A DNA stretch of 64,000 nucleotides from Anaerolineae bacterium (lineage in GTDB: Bacteria > Chloroflexota > Anaerolineae > Aggregatilineales > Phototrophicaceae): positions 1 through 64,000 of the forward strand of contig JAJEBE010000006.1 in assembly GCA_022822545.1 (NCBI GenBank), in the 5' to 3' direction. Below are positions 16,149-25,614 of the stretch, in pieces; positions within the stretch are counted from its first letter, which is position 1; every line of letters begins with the position of its first letter. Both the position numbers and the translations under genes were made by a program. The notes beneath the pieces are model-generated. The model did not search any database. It was not told the origin of the DNA and worked only from the letters and a program-made list of their open reading frames with translations.

Positions 16149-17933
16149 ATGAACAAGAAATTTCCCTACGACACATCGGACCTGAAGCCCTCGCGCAGGG
16201 ACTTCTTGCGGCTGAGCGGCGCGGGCTTGGCGGCGACGATGCTGGCGCGTTATGGCATGCCGCCGGCTTTCGCGCAGATGATGGGCGACATTCCAGCGGA
16301 ACTGCACCCGGGCAGCCCGAATAACCCGCGGGGCTGGACAACCACGCTGCCGCCCATCCCGGAGGGCATGCCGGTTGATCCGCCGGTGACCATCAGCGGC
16401 AGCCGTCGCGGCCCCTGGGAATTCGCTGAGGGCGATGACATCGAGAATTCGCCCTTCACCCGCCTGAACGCCGCCGTGACCGGCATCCACTGGAAGCTGG
16501 CGTTCAACTGGACCGACAACGAAGCCGAAGTCTTGCAGAAATACAATCTGGCGATCGCCAGCAATGAACTGCCGGACTTCATGGAGACGGTGCCACTGCA
16601 GATCTACTCCGAGCTGCTGGAGAACGACCTGCTGGAAGACATCACTGATGTCTGGGAAGAGGCGGCGCATCCGGTATGGCTGAAGGAAGCGATGGGATTC
16701 AGCGATGGCATCGCCTGGCGCTTGGCGGAGGTCAACGGGCGCAAGATGGGTGTTCCCTACATCGAGCAGGCGGCGCAGAACGACAAGGTCTTGTGGATAC
16801 GTCAGGACTGGCTGGACGCGGTCGGCATGAGCGCGCCAACTACGGTTGAAGAATTGCATGCTGTCGCCACCGCCTTTGTGGAAGCGGATATGGGACAAGG
16901 CGGCGCCGGCACGACGCTCGGCATCGCCGCCAACCGGCAGGTGAACACTTGGTACTGCTCGCTTGATCCCATCTTCGGCGCTTGGGGCGTGATGCCGACA
17001 TTCTGGACGCCGGACGAAAACGGCGACCTGCAATATGACAGTGTTCGGCCGGAGATCAAGGAAGTGCTGGGCATATTGCGGCAGTGGTATGCTGAAGGTT
17101 TGCTGGCGCAAGACTTCTTCACTTTCGCGCCCTGGCAGAATTCTGGCACGCATATTGGCGGCAATTTGGCCGGGATTATGTACTCACCGGCTTTCGGCGC
17201 GGTATACGGCTTGCCGGACAGTGTCGCCAACGATCCCGATGCGCGTTGGACATTCGGCGATATCCCGATGGGACCGAGCGGCATCAAGAAGAAAGCCTGG
17301 AGCAACCCGGTGCCAGACACGGTCTACTGCTTCCGCAAAGGCTTCGAGCATGTCGACCTGGTTTTGAAGCAGATGGCTTGGTGGGCGGAGTTGCTGCAGA
17401 ATCCCAAGAACCGTTACCACGGCTTCGAAGGCACGGCTTACTTCTGGCGCAATGAGGACGGCGAGGTAGACCCGATGGGCGCGACGCTGGATCTCAATGG
17501 CTACGATGACACCAAGCATATTTGGGGCCCACCGGGCACCAATGGCGGCAGCCGCACCGATCCTTTCTTCGAGACGAATTGGATCAAGGAGCGGCGCAAT
17601 GTCTGGGCGAATACGCCGGAAGATGAGCGCGATGCCATGATGGAAGCCTTTCTCGGCGGCGATCCGCTGTCGGTCTTGTGGGATGAAGCCAACGTCTTCG
17701 CCGTTGACCACTGGGAAGCGGATGGCATCAAGAATCACTTCTTGACTGTGCCGACCCGCACGATGGAACGGGCGGGCGCATCGCTGGATGGTTTGGAAGC
17801 CGAGACCTACATCAATATCATCAACGGGCAGGAGCCGCTCGATCGCTTTGACAGCTTCGTTGAGGAATGGCGTTCCGGTGGCGGCGACCGCATCACCGGT
17901 GAAGTCAACGAGTGGTGGCACGCGCAGATGTAG
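16149..17933 (+). CDS. LplA-like oligosaccharide-binding protein with Tat signal
   Basis: A 594-residue substrate-binding protein, long for the class, as usual for LplA/YtcQ-type proteins that bind oligosaccharides from pectin or other polysaccharides. The N-terminus has a twin-arginine signal (SRRDFLRLSGAGLAATML, residues about 17-34) and a probable cut after AFA. The Sec-type signal of the other importers is replaced, so this protein is probably exported folded. The ATG at 16149 has GAGGAG 5 bases upstream. The cognate permeases are 18085 and 18994. The GntR gene lies just upstream. Between it and the first permease is an inverted pair of REP-like elements. Confidence 0.85.
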   Translation: MNKKFPYDTSDLKPSRRDFLRLSGAGLAATMLARYGMPPAFAQMMGDIPAELHPGSPNNPRGWTTTLPPIPEGMPVDPPVTISGSRRGPWEFAEGDDIENSPFTRLNAAVTGIHWKLAFNWTDNEAEVLQKYNLAIASNELPDFMETVPLQIYSELLENDLLEDITDVWEEAAHPVWLKEAMGFSDGIAWRLAEVNGRKMGVPYIEQAAQNDKVLWIRQDWLDAVGMSAPTTVEELHAVATAFVEADMGQGGAGTTLGIAANRQVNTWYCSLDPIFGAWGVMPTFWTPDENGDLQYDSVRPEIKEVLGILRQWYAEGLLAQDFFTFAPWQNSGTHIGGNLAGIMYSPAFGAVYGLPDSVANDPDARWTFGDIPMGPSGIKKKAWSNPVPDTVYCFRKGFEHVDLVLKQMAWWAELLQNPKNRYHGFEGTAYFWRNEDGEVDPMGATLDLNGYDDTKHIWGPPGTNGGSRTDPFFETNWIKERRNVWANTPEDERDAMMEAFLGGDPLSVLWDEANVFAVDHWEADGIKNHFLTVPTRTMERAGASLDGLEAETYINIINGQEPLDRFDSFVEEWRSGGGDRITGEVNEWWHAQM

Positions 17934-17965
17934 CGGGTATTCACCTTGGCGGCATCGCGAGTATT

Positions 17966-18038
17966 GTAGGGGCGATCCTGTGGATCGCCCGCCGATTGAA
18001 ATTACATTCCAATGGGCGACCTGCTGGGTCGCCCCTAA
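17966..18038. repeat. Inverted pair of REP-like elements, copies B1 and B2
   Basis: B1: GTAG then a perfect 9-bp stem (17970-17978, 17982-17990). B2: stem 18014-18021 with 18027-18034, followed by CTAA, a one-base variant of CTAC. The GTAG feet point outward, like the paired REP units (BIMEs) of other bacteria. The pair lies in the binding-protein/permease gap. Confidence 0.8.
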
Positions 18039-18084
18039 GGCATGCGCTTGACGGGCGGATTCATCCGGGGACAACAGCAACGGG

Positions 18085-18984
18085 ATGCCATTCAAACAAT
18101 ATATGAAGCGCGCTTGGCCGCTCTACGTCATGATCGTGCCGGGGATCGTCTTCGTATTGCTGTTTCGCTACTATCCGATGTATGGCGTGGTCATCGCCTT
18201 TCAAGATTTCAGCCCGGCCAAGGGTTTCGCCAATTCGCCCTGGATTGGCTGGGAGAATTTCGAGTTTCTGTTCTCGCTGCCGGAATTCGGGCGCATCTTC
18301 GGCAATACGCTGATCATCGCCGTATCGAAGATCGTTTTGGATCAAATCGGCGCGATTATCCTGGCGATATTGCTGAATGAAGCGCGCCATATTCTATTTC
18401 GGCGCAGTATTCAGACGATGATCTACTTGCCGCATTTCTTGTCCTGGATCGTGCTGGGCGGGATATTGCTCGATATCTTGTCGGTGGGCGGGATACTCAA
18501 TCAGGCGCTGAAACAATTCGGCATCCAGCCGCAGCTCTTCCTGGGCAGCAATGACTGGTTCCGCGGCACGGTGATCATGTCCGGGTTCTGGAAGAGCGTC
18601 GGCTTCTCGACCATTGTGTATCTGGCGGCGCTGACGGCCATCAACCCGGTTTTGCATGAAGCGGCCGCCATCGACGGCGCCGGACGCTTCCGCCGCATCT
18701 GGCATATCACCCTGCCGGGCATCCGGCCGACGATTGTGCTGCTGGCGGCGCTGAGCCTGGGCGATGTGCTGCAAGCGGGCTTCGAGCAGATCTTGACGCT
18801 GTACAGCCCGGCGGTCTACCGCACCGGCGACATCATTGATACCTATGTCTACCGCGTCGGCTTGATTTCGGCGCAATACAGCCTGGCGGGGGCGGTCGGT
18901 CTATTCAAGTCCATCATCGGCTTCTTCTTAATTGTCCTGTCGTATTGGCTGGCGGACCGCTTCGCCGGCTATCGCATTCTCTAG
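18085..18984 (+). CDS. LplB-type oligosaccharide ABC permease
   Basis: A 299-residue permease starting MPFKQYMKRAWPLYVMIVPGIVFVLLFRYYPMYGVVIAFQDFSP, the characteristic opening of the LplB/YteP group. The EAA loop reads VLHEAAAIDGAGRFRRIWHITLPG. Six predicted membrane segments. It works with the LplC-type permease starting 9 bases after its stop and with the LplA-like binding protein upstream. The ATPase is probably shared and encoded elsewhere. Confidence 0.88.
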   Translation: MPFKQYMKRAWPLYVMIVPGIVFVLLFRYYPMYGVVIAFQDFSPAKGFANSPWIGWENFEFLFSLPEFGRIFGNTLIIAVSKIVLDQIGAIILAILLNEARHILFRRSIQTMIYLPHFLSWIVLGGILLDILSVGGILNQALKQFGIQPQLFLGSNDWFRGTVIMSGFWKSVGFSTIVYLAALTAINPVLHEAAAIDGAGRFRRIWHITLPGIRPTIVLLAALSLGDVLQAGFEQILTLYSPAVYRTGDIIDTYVYRVGLISAQYSLAGAVGLFKSIIGFFLIVLSYWLADRFAGYRIL

Positions 18985-18993
18985 GGTGGCGCC

Positions 18994-19875
18994 GTGATCC
19001 GCGACAAGAGCGCGTTCAGTCTCTTTTTCGACAGCTTCAACTATGTCTTTCTGACTGGTTTCGCCATCCTCTGCCTGCTGCCGCTGGCGCATATCTTGGC
19101 GGTTTCGCTGAGCGGACGCGCGCCGGCCACTGGCGGTTTCGTCTCGTTCTGGCCGATCGACTTCACCTTGGAGAACTATGAAGAAGTGATGGGTTCGCCG
19201 ACCTTTGTTCGTTCCTTTTTGATTTCGGTGGCGCGCGTGTTAAGCGGCACGAGCTTGAATATAGTGCTGATTATCCTGACGGCTTATCCGCTCTCGAAGA
19301 CGCCGCGGGTCTTCAAGGGGCGCACGATTTTCATCTGGTTTTTCGTCTTCGCCATGCTGTTTGATGGCGGCTTGATCCCGTCTTTTCTGGTGGTGCGCAG
19401 CCTGGGGCTGTTGAACACGCTGGGCTCGCTGATCTTGCCGAACGCCGTGCCCATTTTCAGCGTTATCCTGATGATGAACTTTTTCCGAGATGTGCCGAAG
19501 GAGCTAGAAGAATCGGCCCTGATCGATGGCGCTTCGCATTGGAAGGTGCTTTGGTATATCTATATTCCGCTGTCGCTGCCGGCCATCGCCACCTTGACGT
19601 TGTTCGCGGCGGTCAATCATTGGAACGCCTGGTTTGACGGGTTGATCTACATGACGGATAACGCCAACTATCCGATGCAGACATTCTTGCGCACGGTGGT
19701 GGTCGAATACGATCTGACCAATGTCGGCATCGACCCGCGCGATTTGCAGCGGCTATCGGACCGGGCGATCCGCGGCGCGCAGATCATTGTGGCGACCGTG
19801 CCTATCCTGGTCGTCTATCCTTTCTTGCAGCGTTATTTCATCTCCGGCATCAAGTTGGGCGCGGTGAAGGAGTGA
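18994..19875 (+). CDS. LplC/YtcP-type oligosaccharide ABC permease
   Basis: A 293-residue permease. It starts with GTG (MIRDKSAFSLFFDSFNYVFLTGFAILCLLPLAHILAVSLSGRAP), includes FWPIDFTLENYEEV before the core, and has the EAA loop ELEESALIDGASHWKVLWYIYIPLSLP and the C-terminal FLQRYFISGIKLGAVKE typical of YtcP. It follows the LplB-type gene by 9 bases. Together with 16149-17933 it forms an oligosaccharide importer, and the GH42 enzyme downstream is a natural intracellular partner. Confidence 0.88.
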   Translation: MIRDKSAFSLFFDSFNYVFLTGFAILCLLPLAHILAVSLSGRAPATGGFVSFWPIDFTLENYEEVMGSPTFVRSFLISVARVLSGTSLNIVLIILTAYPLSKTPRVFKGRTIFIWFFVFAMLFDGGLIPSFLVVRSLGLLNTLGSLILPNAVPIFSVILMMNFFRDVPKELEESALIDGASHWKVLWYIYIPLSLPAIATLTLFAAVNHWNAWFDGLIYMTDNANYPMQTFLRTVVVEYDLTNVGIDPRDLQRLSDRAIRGAQIIVATVPILVVYPFLQRYFISGIKLGAVKE

Positions 19876-19919
19876 GAATCTGAAAGACAATGACGCAGTG
19901 AAAGAGATCAGAATGCCTT

Positions 19920-19975
19920 GCACTCTAGCCCCCTCTAAATCTCCCCTCATCGCGATGGAGGGAGACTTCGCCTCC
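19920..19975 (+). repeat. Dispersed CCCCTC...ATGGAGGGAGACTTC repeat
   Basis: The segment TCTCCCCTCATCGCGATGG with the following AGGGAGACTTC recurs in diverged, inverted form at about 63540-63575 and 63690-63720. All copies are non-coding. Confidence 0.55.
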
Positions 19976-20136
19976 GCTTCACAAGGCTTTTTCCCGTTTG
20001 GAAAACAAGACAGCGTAGAACTGGTTGTTTACGGCAATTCCCACTGTACTTGCTCCCCCTCTCCAATGCTTTGGAATTCTGCCGCGCGCGCGGCGGGAGG
20101 ATTGAAGGGGGACAGGGCTGGGGGATGGAGGGTTCT

Positions 20137-22338
20137 GTGAGCGTCCAACCCATCTTCGGCGGGGGTGTCTTCCCCTTCGGCACACACGTTTACCGCGAGC
20201 CTTGCCTCGATCTGGAGGCCGTCCTGCGCGATTTGCCGCTGCTGAAATCTTACGGCTTCAACATGATCAAGATTCAGGAGCACTGGTCGGCGGACGAAAG
20301 CCGCGAAGGCGAATACGATTTCTCGCGCGTGGAGCGGCTGGTGCGGCGCGCCGATGAACTGGACCTGGGCGTCTATCTCGGCTTGACGATGGAGCAGGCG
20401 CCGGCTTGGGTCTGGCGCAAGTTTCCTGATTGTCACTTCGTTTATTCGGACGGGCGGCGGCATAACCAGCCGACGCAGTACACCATCCCTATGGACGGAA
20501 AGCCGGGACCCTGCTGGGATCATCCCGGACTGCGCGAGGCGGCGGCGCGTTTCATCGCCGAACTGGCGCGGACGCTGGGCAAATACAAGAATATCTGGGC
20601 TTGGAACACGTTTCAGGAGATCGGCTACTGGCCCAACACAGCGGGGAAGCTGGGCTTCTGCTACTGCCCACATACGCTGGCCCGCTTTCGCGAATGGCTG
20701 CGCGAACAGTACGGATCGCTGGACGCGCTGAACGCGACCTGGCAGATCAATTATGCCACTTGGGACGAGGTCGAGCCGCCGCGTCGTGAGGAGCCGCTGG
20801 CGCCTTTCATCGATTGGCGCTATTTCATGGACGATGTCACTATGGCGCGTCAGCTCGCTTTCAAGACGCAAGTTCTGCGCGAGAACGACCCGTACAAGCG
20901 GCCGGTCTTCAGCCATGCCGATACGCCGCGCGTCGGCTCGGGGGCTGAGTGGCGCTGGGCGCGGGCGGGCGACTTCTTCGGCAGCAGCAATTATCCCAAA
21001 TGGAATAATGGCCACCCTTGGGACGATCCCGTCAGGAGCGAAGACGCGGCGCTGGGCAACGAGATCTGGGAAGAGATGATGCTCTGCACCGATCTCGCGC
21101 GGAGCAATAACGGGCGGGACCGCGCGCTTTGGGGCGCTGAATTTCAGGGCGGGCCCATCTCGACTTCGCTGCACTACGGGCGGGTACCGACGCCGAAGGA
21201 CTTGCGCGTCTGGATGCTGGCGGGGCTGGCTTGCGGCATGACGGGCATCAGCTTCTGGAATCATCGGGTCGAGCGCTTCTGGAAAGAGGCGAACGGATTC
21301 GGCTTGCTCGATCCCATCGGCGACAAATCCGAGCGCATGGAGGCGGTCAGCCGCATCGGCGCGGCGATTCAGCGCCACGGCGAATTCTTCGCGCGGTCTC
21401 AGCCGCCGCGGGCCGAGGTCGCCCTGCTGGTGAATGAAGACACTTATCATTTCTTCGAAGCCTGCAACGGCGATGTCATCGAGCATTATCGCTACAATAT
21501 GCGCGGCTGGTACGCCCGGCTTTCGCGATTGGGCATACCGGTTGATTTTCTCGATGCGCGGGAAGTTGCCGGCGGCGATCTGGCGCATTACAAGGCTGTT
21601 GTCTTGACGATGCCGCTCAGTTTGGACGGCGCTTATTTTGCGCACCTGAGGTCCTTCGTCGAGGCGGGCGGCACGTTGATCGCGGAGGCCTGCCCGGGCC
21701 GCTGGGACAAATATGGCTGGTGCACGCTGACGCAATTGGTGGATGGCGGCGAGGAATTGTTCGGCGCGCAACATCAAGAGCTGGTCATGATCAAGGAACC
21801 GGGCGAGCGGCAGCGCTGGATGCCATACGAACGGCGCTACGGCGAATTCGATCCGCCAACCGCTTTGGCCGGAGGCGGGCCTTTCGCCGCGCTGGAACTG
21901 CGGGCGAACTTCTATTTGCAGACGCTGCTGCCGACGACGGCCGAGGCGATATTGACGCGGGACGATGAGGCGGTCGGCGTGATGAACCGGGTGGGCGCTG
22001 GGCGCAGCGTGCTGCTCGGCAGCTTCCTCGGCTTCAGCGCCCTGGCCTATCGCGAGGCGGACGCTGACGGCGATCGCTTCCTGGAAGCGCTGCTGGCGAC
22101 GGCCGGCGTTAGTCCCGACCGCTGCGGCCCGCTCTTGCGCCGGCGGCGCGTCCTCGATGATCGAGAAGCCTGGTTCTTCATCAATCTGGGGGCGGAGCGC
22201 GTGATCGAAACTGTCGATGTCGCCGGTTATCGCAAGGTTACCGATCTGTTGGGAGGCTGCCTGACAGAGCAAACCGACGCCGAGATGACCATTAGCGTTG
22301 ACGGCACAAACCTGGCTTGCCTGCTGCTGTCGTTGTGA
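20137..22338 (+). CDS. Glycoside hydrolase family 42 (beta-galactosidase type)
   Basis: A 733-residue cytoplasmic retaining glycosidase. The N-terminal TIM barrel (to about residue 370) carries the acid/base Glu in WNTFQEIGYW and the nucleophile Glu in WGAEFQGG. A GATase-like trimerisation domain (about 400-600) and a small C-terminal beta domain follow, the normal GH42 order and length. I favour the GTG at 20137 because GGAGG lies 5 bases upstream; the ATG at 20125 would itself overlap that site. It follows the oligosaccharide importer, so it probably cuts imported galactosides or related sugars. Confidence 0.88.
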   Translation: MSVQPIFGGGVFPFGTHVYREPCLDLEAVLRDLPLLKSYGFNMIKIQEHWSADESREGEYDFSRVERLVRRADELDLGVYLGLTMEQAPAWVWRKFPDCHFVYSDGRRHNQPTQYTIPMDGKPGPCWDHPGLREAAARFIAELARTLGKYKNIWAWNTFQEIGYWPNTAGKLGFCYCPHTLARFREWLREQYGSLDALNATWQINYATWDEVEPPRREEPLAPFIDWRYFMDDVTMARQLAFKTQVLRENDPYKRPVFSHADTPRVGSGAEWRWARAGDFFGSSNYPKWNNGHPWDDPVRSEDAALGNEIWEEMMLCTDLARSNNGRDRALWGAEFQGGPISTSLHYGRVPTPKDLRVWMLAGLACGMTGISFWNHRVERFWKEANGFGLLDPIGDKSERMEAVSRIGAAIQRHGEFFARSQPPRAEVALLVNEDTYHFFEACNGDVIEHYRYNMRGWYARLSRLGIPVDFLDAREVAGGDLAHYKAVVLTMPLSLDGAYFAHLRSFVEAGGTLIAEACPGRWDKYGWCTLTQLVDGGEELFGAQHQELVMIKEPGERQRWMPYERRYGEFDPPTALAGGGPFAALELRANFYLQTLLPTTAEAILTRDDEAVGVMNRVGAGRSVLLGSFLGFSALAYREADADGDRFLEALLATAGVSPDRCGPLLRRRRVLDDREAWFFINLGAERVIETVDVAGYRKVTDLLGGCLTEQTDAEMTISVDGTNLACLLLSL

Positions 22339-22425
22339 AGGCAGCCAGAGATTATCTCTGTACTCTCAGTCGTTCAAAGTAAGTAATGAAAATATGGAAA
22401 TGCCTTTTTTCTACCTCATTCCCGG

Positions 22426-22452
22426 CCCTTCCCCATTGCAATGGGGGAAGGG
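22426..22452. repeat. Palindromic CCCTTCCCCATTG repeat
   Basis: Arms 22426-22438 and 22439-22452 pair almost perfectly with no loop. It is the same style as the CCTCCC...GGGAGG palindrome at 63430 and the one inside the coding region at 58743. It lies in the gap between the GH42 and dehydratase genes. Confidence 0.6.
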
Positions 22453-22539
22453 TGACTCGTCATCGTAATTGGCTTTATACATGACTTTGTTAGAACTAAT
22501 TCTGAGTGCTCTGTGTTAAAGAATGAAACAGGATGAATT

Positions 22540-23709
22540 ATGAAAATCACCCGCATTGACTGCCACGTTCTGCTCGTGCCCGAATTCCATACCGAAGCCT
22601 GCTCCTCAGCCCAAGACAACCTGGTGGTCGAGATCCACACCGACGCCGGCATCAGCGGCATCGGCGAGACCGATGTCAACCCGTGGATCGCCCGGGCCTG
22701 CATTCAAGCGATGGGCACGCACATCATGGGCTTGGGCTTGGAAGAGATGCTCATCGGCCAAGACCCGCTGCAGCCGGAGGCCATCTGGCAGAAGCTCTAC
22801 AGCGGCTCGAAGATGAACGGCCGGCGCGGCGCGCTTATCTGCGCCATGGGGGCGATTGATATGGCGCTTTGGGATATCAAAGGCAAGGCCTTGGGACTGC
22901 CTGTCTACAAGCTGCTCGGCGGCGCGGTCAAAGATTCGATCAAGCCCTATGCCTCGCTGCTGCCTACCGGCGATACGCTGGCTGAATATCGCGAGTCGCT
23001 GAAAGCCAAGCTACTGCAAGCGCGGGCCTACGGCTTCAAGGCGGCGAAGCTGGAGATCTGCATCAACGGTCCCTACACCCACAACGCCTTGCAAGAACAC
23101 GATGATCATATCGCCGGCATCGTCGCCGAATGCCGCGACGCCGTCGGGGGGGAGATGACCCTGATGGTCGATGTCGCTTACGCCTGGGATGACGCGCGGA
23201 CGGCGCTGCGGGTGATCAAGCAGCTTGAGCCTTTCGACCTCTTCTTCCTGGAGACGCCCATCAATATCGACGACCTGGAGGGCTACGCCTTCATCTGCGA
23301 TCATTCGCCGATCCGCATCGCCGCCGGCGAGTGGCAGAATACGCATTTTGAATTTCTTGATCTGGCGCATCGGGGCAAGCTGGATGTTTTGCAGCCGGAT
23401 GTCGGGCGAGTAGGAGGCTTCACCGAGGCGCGCAAGGTCGCGCAGCTCGCGGCTGATTATGGCCGGTTGATCGTGCCTCATTGCTGGAAAACCGGCATCG
23501 GTATCGCGGCCAGCGCCCATCTGGGTTTCGCCACCGCTTGCTGCCCCTTCATCGAATGGCTGCCGGCGCATTTATCGGAGTCAGTGCTGCGCGATGAACT
23601 GGTCGCCGATGAGCTGGAGATGATCGATGGGGAGATTCATCTGCCGCAGAAGCCGGGGCTTGGCATCGAGCTTAATCGCGAGGCGCTGGCGCGATATTCG
23701 GTGGATTGA
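22540..23709 (+). CDS. Enolase-superfamily sugar-acid dehydratase (mandelate racemase group)
   Basis: A 389-residue enzyme of the mandelate racemase/muconate lactonising group. The capping domain covers about residues 1-125, followed by the barrel. Likely base residues are in FKAAKLEI, metal ligands in LMVDVAYAW, FLETPINI and IAAGEWQ, and the general base His in VPHCWKTGIG. That His plus the Lys/Glu pattern favours a sugar-acid dehydratase over a racemase. The ATG at 22540 follows a purine-rich stretch (GGATGAATT). It converges with the DapA-family aldolase at 23714. Together they suggest dehydration to a 2-keto-3-deoxy acid followed by aldol cleavage. Confidence 0.85.
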   Translation: MKITRIDCHVLLVPEFHTEACSSAQDNLVVEIHTDAGISGIGETDVNPWIARACIQAMGTHIMGLGLEEMLIGQDPLQPEAIWQKLYSGSKMNGRRGALICAMGAIDMALWDIKGKALGLPVYKLLGGAVKDSIKPYASLLPTGDTLAEYRESLKAKLLQARAYGFKAAKLEICINGPYTHNALQEHDDHIAGIVAECRDAVGGEMTLMVDVAYAWDDARTALRVIKQLEPFDLFFLETPINIDDLEGYAFICDHSPIRIAAGEWQNTHFEFLDLAHRGKLDVLQPDVGRVGGFTEARKVAQLAADYGRLIVPHCWKTGIGIAASAHLGFATACCPFIEWLPAHLSESVLRDELVADELEMIDGEIHLPQKPGLGIELNREALARYSVD

Positions 23710-23713
23710 CGCT

Positions 23714-24604
23714 TCAGTCGCGGACTGGCATCCCCGCCGCTTGCAGAGCCGCCTTGATCGCAGCGCGCCGCTCGGCTGAACTCGCCGGCATGGGCCGCCG
23801 CGGCACCCCGGCCGGACGCCCCTGCAAAGCCAGCGCGGTCTTCACGTTGGCGGGCAGATTATCGTCCATGATGGCATTCCAAATCGGCAGCAGTTTCAGA
23901 TGCGTCGCCAGAGCGCCGGTTTGATCGCCCGCTTGGACTTGATCCCACAATGTCAGGCACAATTCCGGCGCCGCCGTCAATATCGCGGCGATGGCGCCAT
24001 GCGCGCCCAAGGCGAAGGATGGATAGAGCAGCGCGTCCACCGCCGACATAATCAGGCCGGCATCGGCTGAATTATGCAGCAGGTCCGCCAGCAACTTGAG
24101 GTCGCCGGCGCTCTGCTTGACGCCGATCAAACCGGGAATTTCGCGCATCATTTTGTCCAGCAGCACCGGCGAGCAATAGGACCAGGGCACGACGTTGTAG
24201 ACCATGACCGGCTGGGCGGCCGCCTCGGCCAGCAGCGCGAAATGCTCGAACATGGATTCATCGCTGGGGCGGAAGAGATAATGCACCGGCGTGACTTGCA
24301 GCGCCGCGACATCGAGATCGGCCAGGGCTCTGGCTTTTTCCAGCGCCTGCCGCGTGCTGTCGACGATGATGCCGGCGATGACCGGCGCGCGACCGGCGGC
24401 GACTTCAACCGCGCTCCCGACGAGGCGGCGGAGTTCATCGGTGGTCAGCGTATGCCCTTCGCCGGTGCTGCCGCCGACCGCCAGGCCATGCACTCCCGCT
24501 GAGCCGATCAAATATTCCACTTCCGCCCGCAGTGCCGCCTCGTCGACAGTTTCGTCTTCCTTGAACGGCGTCGCCATCGGCGGCACAATACCCTGAATTT
24601 TCAT
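23714..24604 (-). CDS. DapA/NAL-family aldolase or lyase
   Basis: A 296-residue class I aldolase-fold enzyme. It has GSTGEG near residue 45 for carboxylate binding, the Tyr of VMVYNVVP near residue 135 and the Schiff-base Lys in GVKQSAGD near residue 163. Family members include dihydrodipicolinate synthase, N-acetylneuraminate lyase and KDG aldolases. The start overlaps the end of the glycosyltransferase gene by 4 bases (ATGA), so it is the last gene of a minus-strand operon. It also lies 4 bases from the convergent dehydratase gene. A role in 2-keto-3-deoxy acid cleavage or in making a nonulosonic sugar are both possible. Confidence 0.85.
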   Translation of the reverse strand: MKIQGIVPPMATPFKEDETVDEAALRAEVEYLIGSAGVHGLAVGGSTGEGHTLTTDELRRLVGSAVEVAAGRAPVIAGIIVDSTRQALEKARALADLDVAALQVTPVHYLFRPSDESMFEHFALLAEAAAQPVMVYNVVPWSYCSPVLLDKMMREIPGLIGVKQSAGDLKLLADLLHNSADAGLIMSAVDALLYPSFALGAHGAIAAILTAAPELCLTLWDQVQAGDQTGALATHLKLLPIWNAIMDDNLPANVKTALALQGRPAGVPRRPMPASSAERRAAIKAALQAAGMPVRD

Positions 24605-25614
24605 ATCTTCGTCCTTTTCACTGAAACAGTCCGCTGCGCTTCCGCGGCTTCTTCATCGGTCGCCTTTTCGCCGGCCGAAGCCTCATGCTCGAGTATGCGC
24701 TCGATGATGAAGCGAGGGCGCCGCCGCGTCTCATCCAGGTTGCGCCACATATATTCGCCGATGATGCCCAGGATGAGCATCTGCACACCCGCCGCGATCA
24801 AGACGACCACGATGAGCGATGCCCAACCTTCCGTCTGGATGCCCAAGGCCAGCCGGGCGTAAATCACCCAGATCGCGTAGATCAAGCCGAGCAGGCTGAA
24901 CAGGACGCCCAGCCCCGAGGATATGCGGATGGGGAAGTGAGAAAAGGCGACGAATGAATCGACAAAATACTTCATCTTGCGCCCCAGCGTCCACATGGAT
25001 TGGCCGTATCGCTCTGGCCGCGCCTCGCGGTCATAGTGGATGATATCCGGCTCAAAGCCGAGCCAGAGGATCAAGCCCATCAGATAGGCGTTGTTTTCTT
25101 GAATGCTGTTGATCAGCGCGCAGACTTGCTTGTCGATCAAGAAAAAGTCGAAGCCGCGCGCCGGCATGCTCTTGATGGCGAAGCGCTGGAACAGCCGATA
25201 GAAGGTATCGGATAGCAGCGAGGTCGGGAAGGGATCGGCGCGGCCGCGGCGGGCGGCGATGACGACTTTGCGCTCGCCCCGCCAGCGCGCGATCATATCG
25301 TGCAGGAGGGCTGGCGGATCCTGCAAATCGGCGGCGATGGCGGCCACGGCGTCGCCCCGCGCCAGGCTCAAGCCAGCCATGATTGCCGGATTGGAGCCGA
25401 AATTGCGGGAGAGCTTCGCCGCCTTCATGCGCGGCTCCCTCGCCGCCAAGGCCTTCAGCACGGCGAAGGAATCATCGCGCGAGCCGTCATCGATGAAGAT
25501 GAACTCGAAATCATCGCCCGGGTTGCGGGCGGCGACCGCGCGCAGCTCGTCGAGCAAATCCGCCAGGCTTGGCGCGTTGTGATAGACCGGCACGACAATT
25601 GAGATGAGGCTCAT
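24601..25614 (-). CDS. Family 2 glycosyltransferase, polyprenyl-phosphate type (DPM1/GtrB-like)
   Basis: A 337-residue membrane-bound transferase. The N-terminal GT2 domain (about 1-230) starts SLISIVVPVYHNAPSL, with FIFIDDGSRDDS and AADLQDPP as nucleotide/metal-binding segments. Two C-terminal membrane helices follow (about 235-260 and 272-295), the usual GtrB/ArnC layout that passes a sugar to undecaprenyl phosphate. A charged tail of about 35 residues ends the protein. It overlaps the acyltransferase gene upstream and the aldolase gene downstream by 4 bases each, so the operon is tightly coupled. Confidence 0.88.
   Translation of the reverse strand: MSLISIVVPVYHNAPSLADLLDELRAVAARNPGDDFEFIFIDDGSRDDSFAVLKALAAREPRMKAAKLSRNFGSNPAIMAGLSLARGDAVAAIAADLQDPPALLHDMIARWRGERKVVIAARRGRADPFPTSLLSDTFYRLFQRFAIKSMPARGFDFFLIDKQVCALINSIQENNAYLMGLILWLGFEPDIIHYDREARPERYGQSMWTLGRKMKYFVDSFVAFSHFPIRISSGLGVLFSLLGLIYAIWVIYARLALGIQTEGWASLIVVVLIAAGVQMLILGIIGEYMWRNLDETRRRPRFIIERILEHEASAGEKATDEEAAEAQRTVSVKRTKI

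Noticed and set aside
20029-22272. A 747-codon open frame on the minus strand opposite the GH42 gene
   Set aside because: It is a by-product of high GC and codon bias. Its translation is low-complexity (Arg, Ala, Gln rich) with no domain, while the plus strand has complete GH42 motifs.
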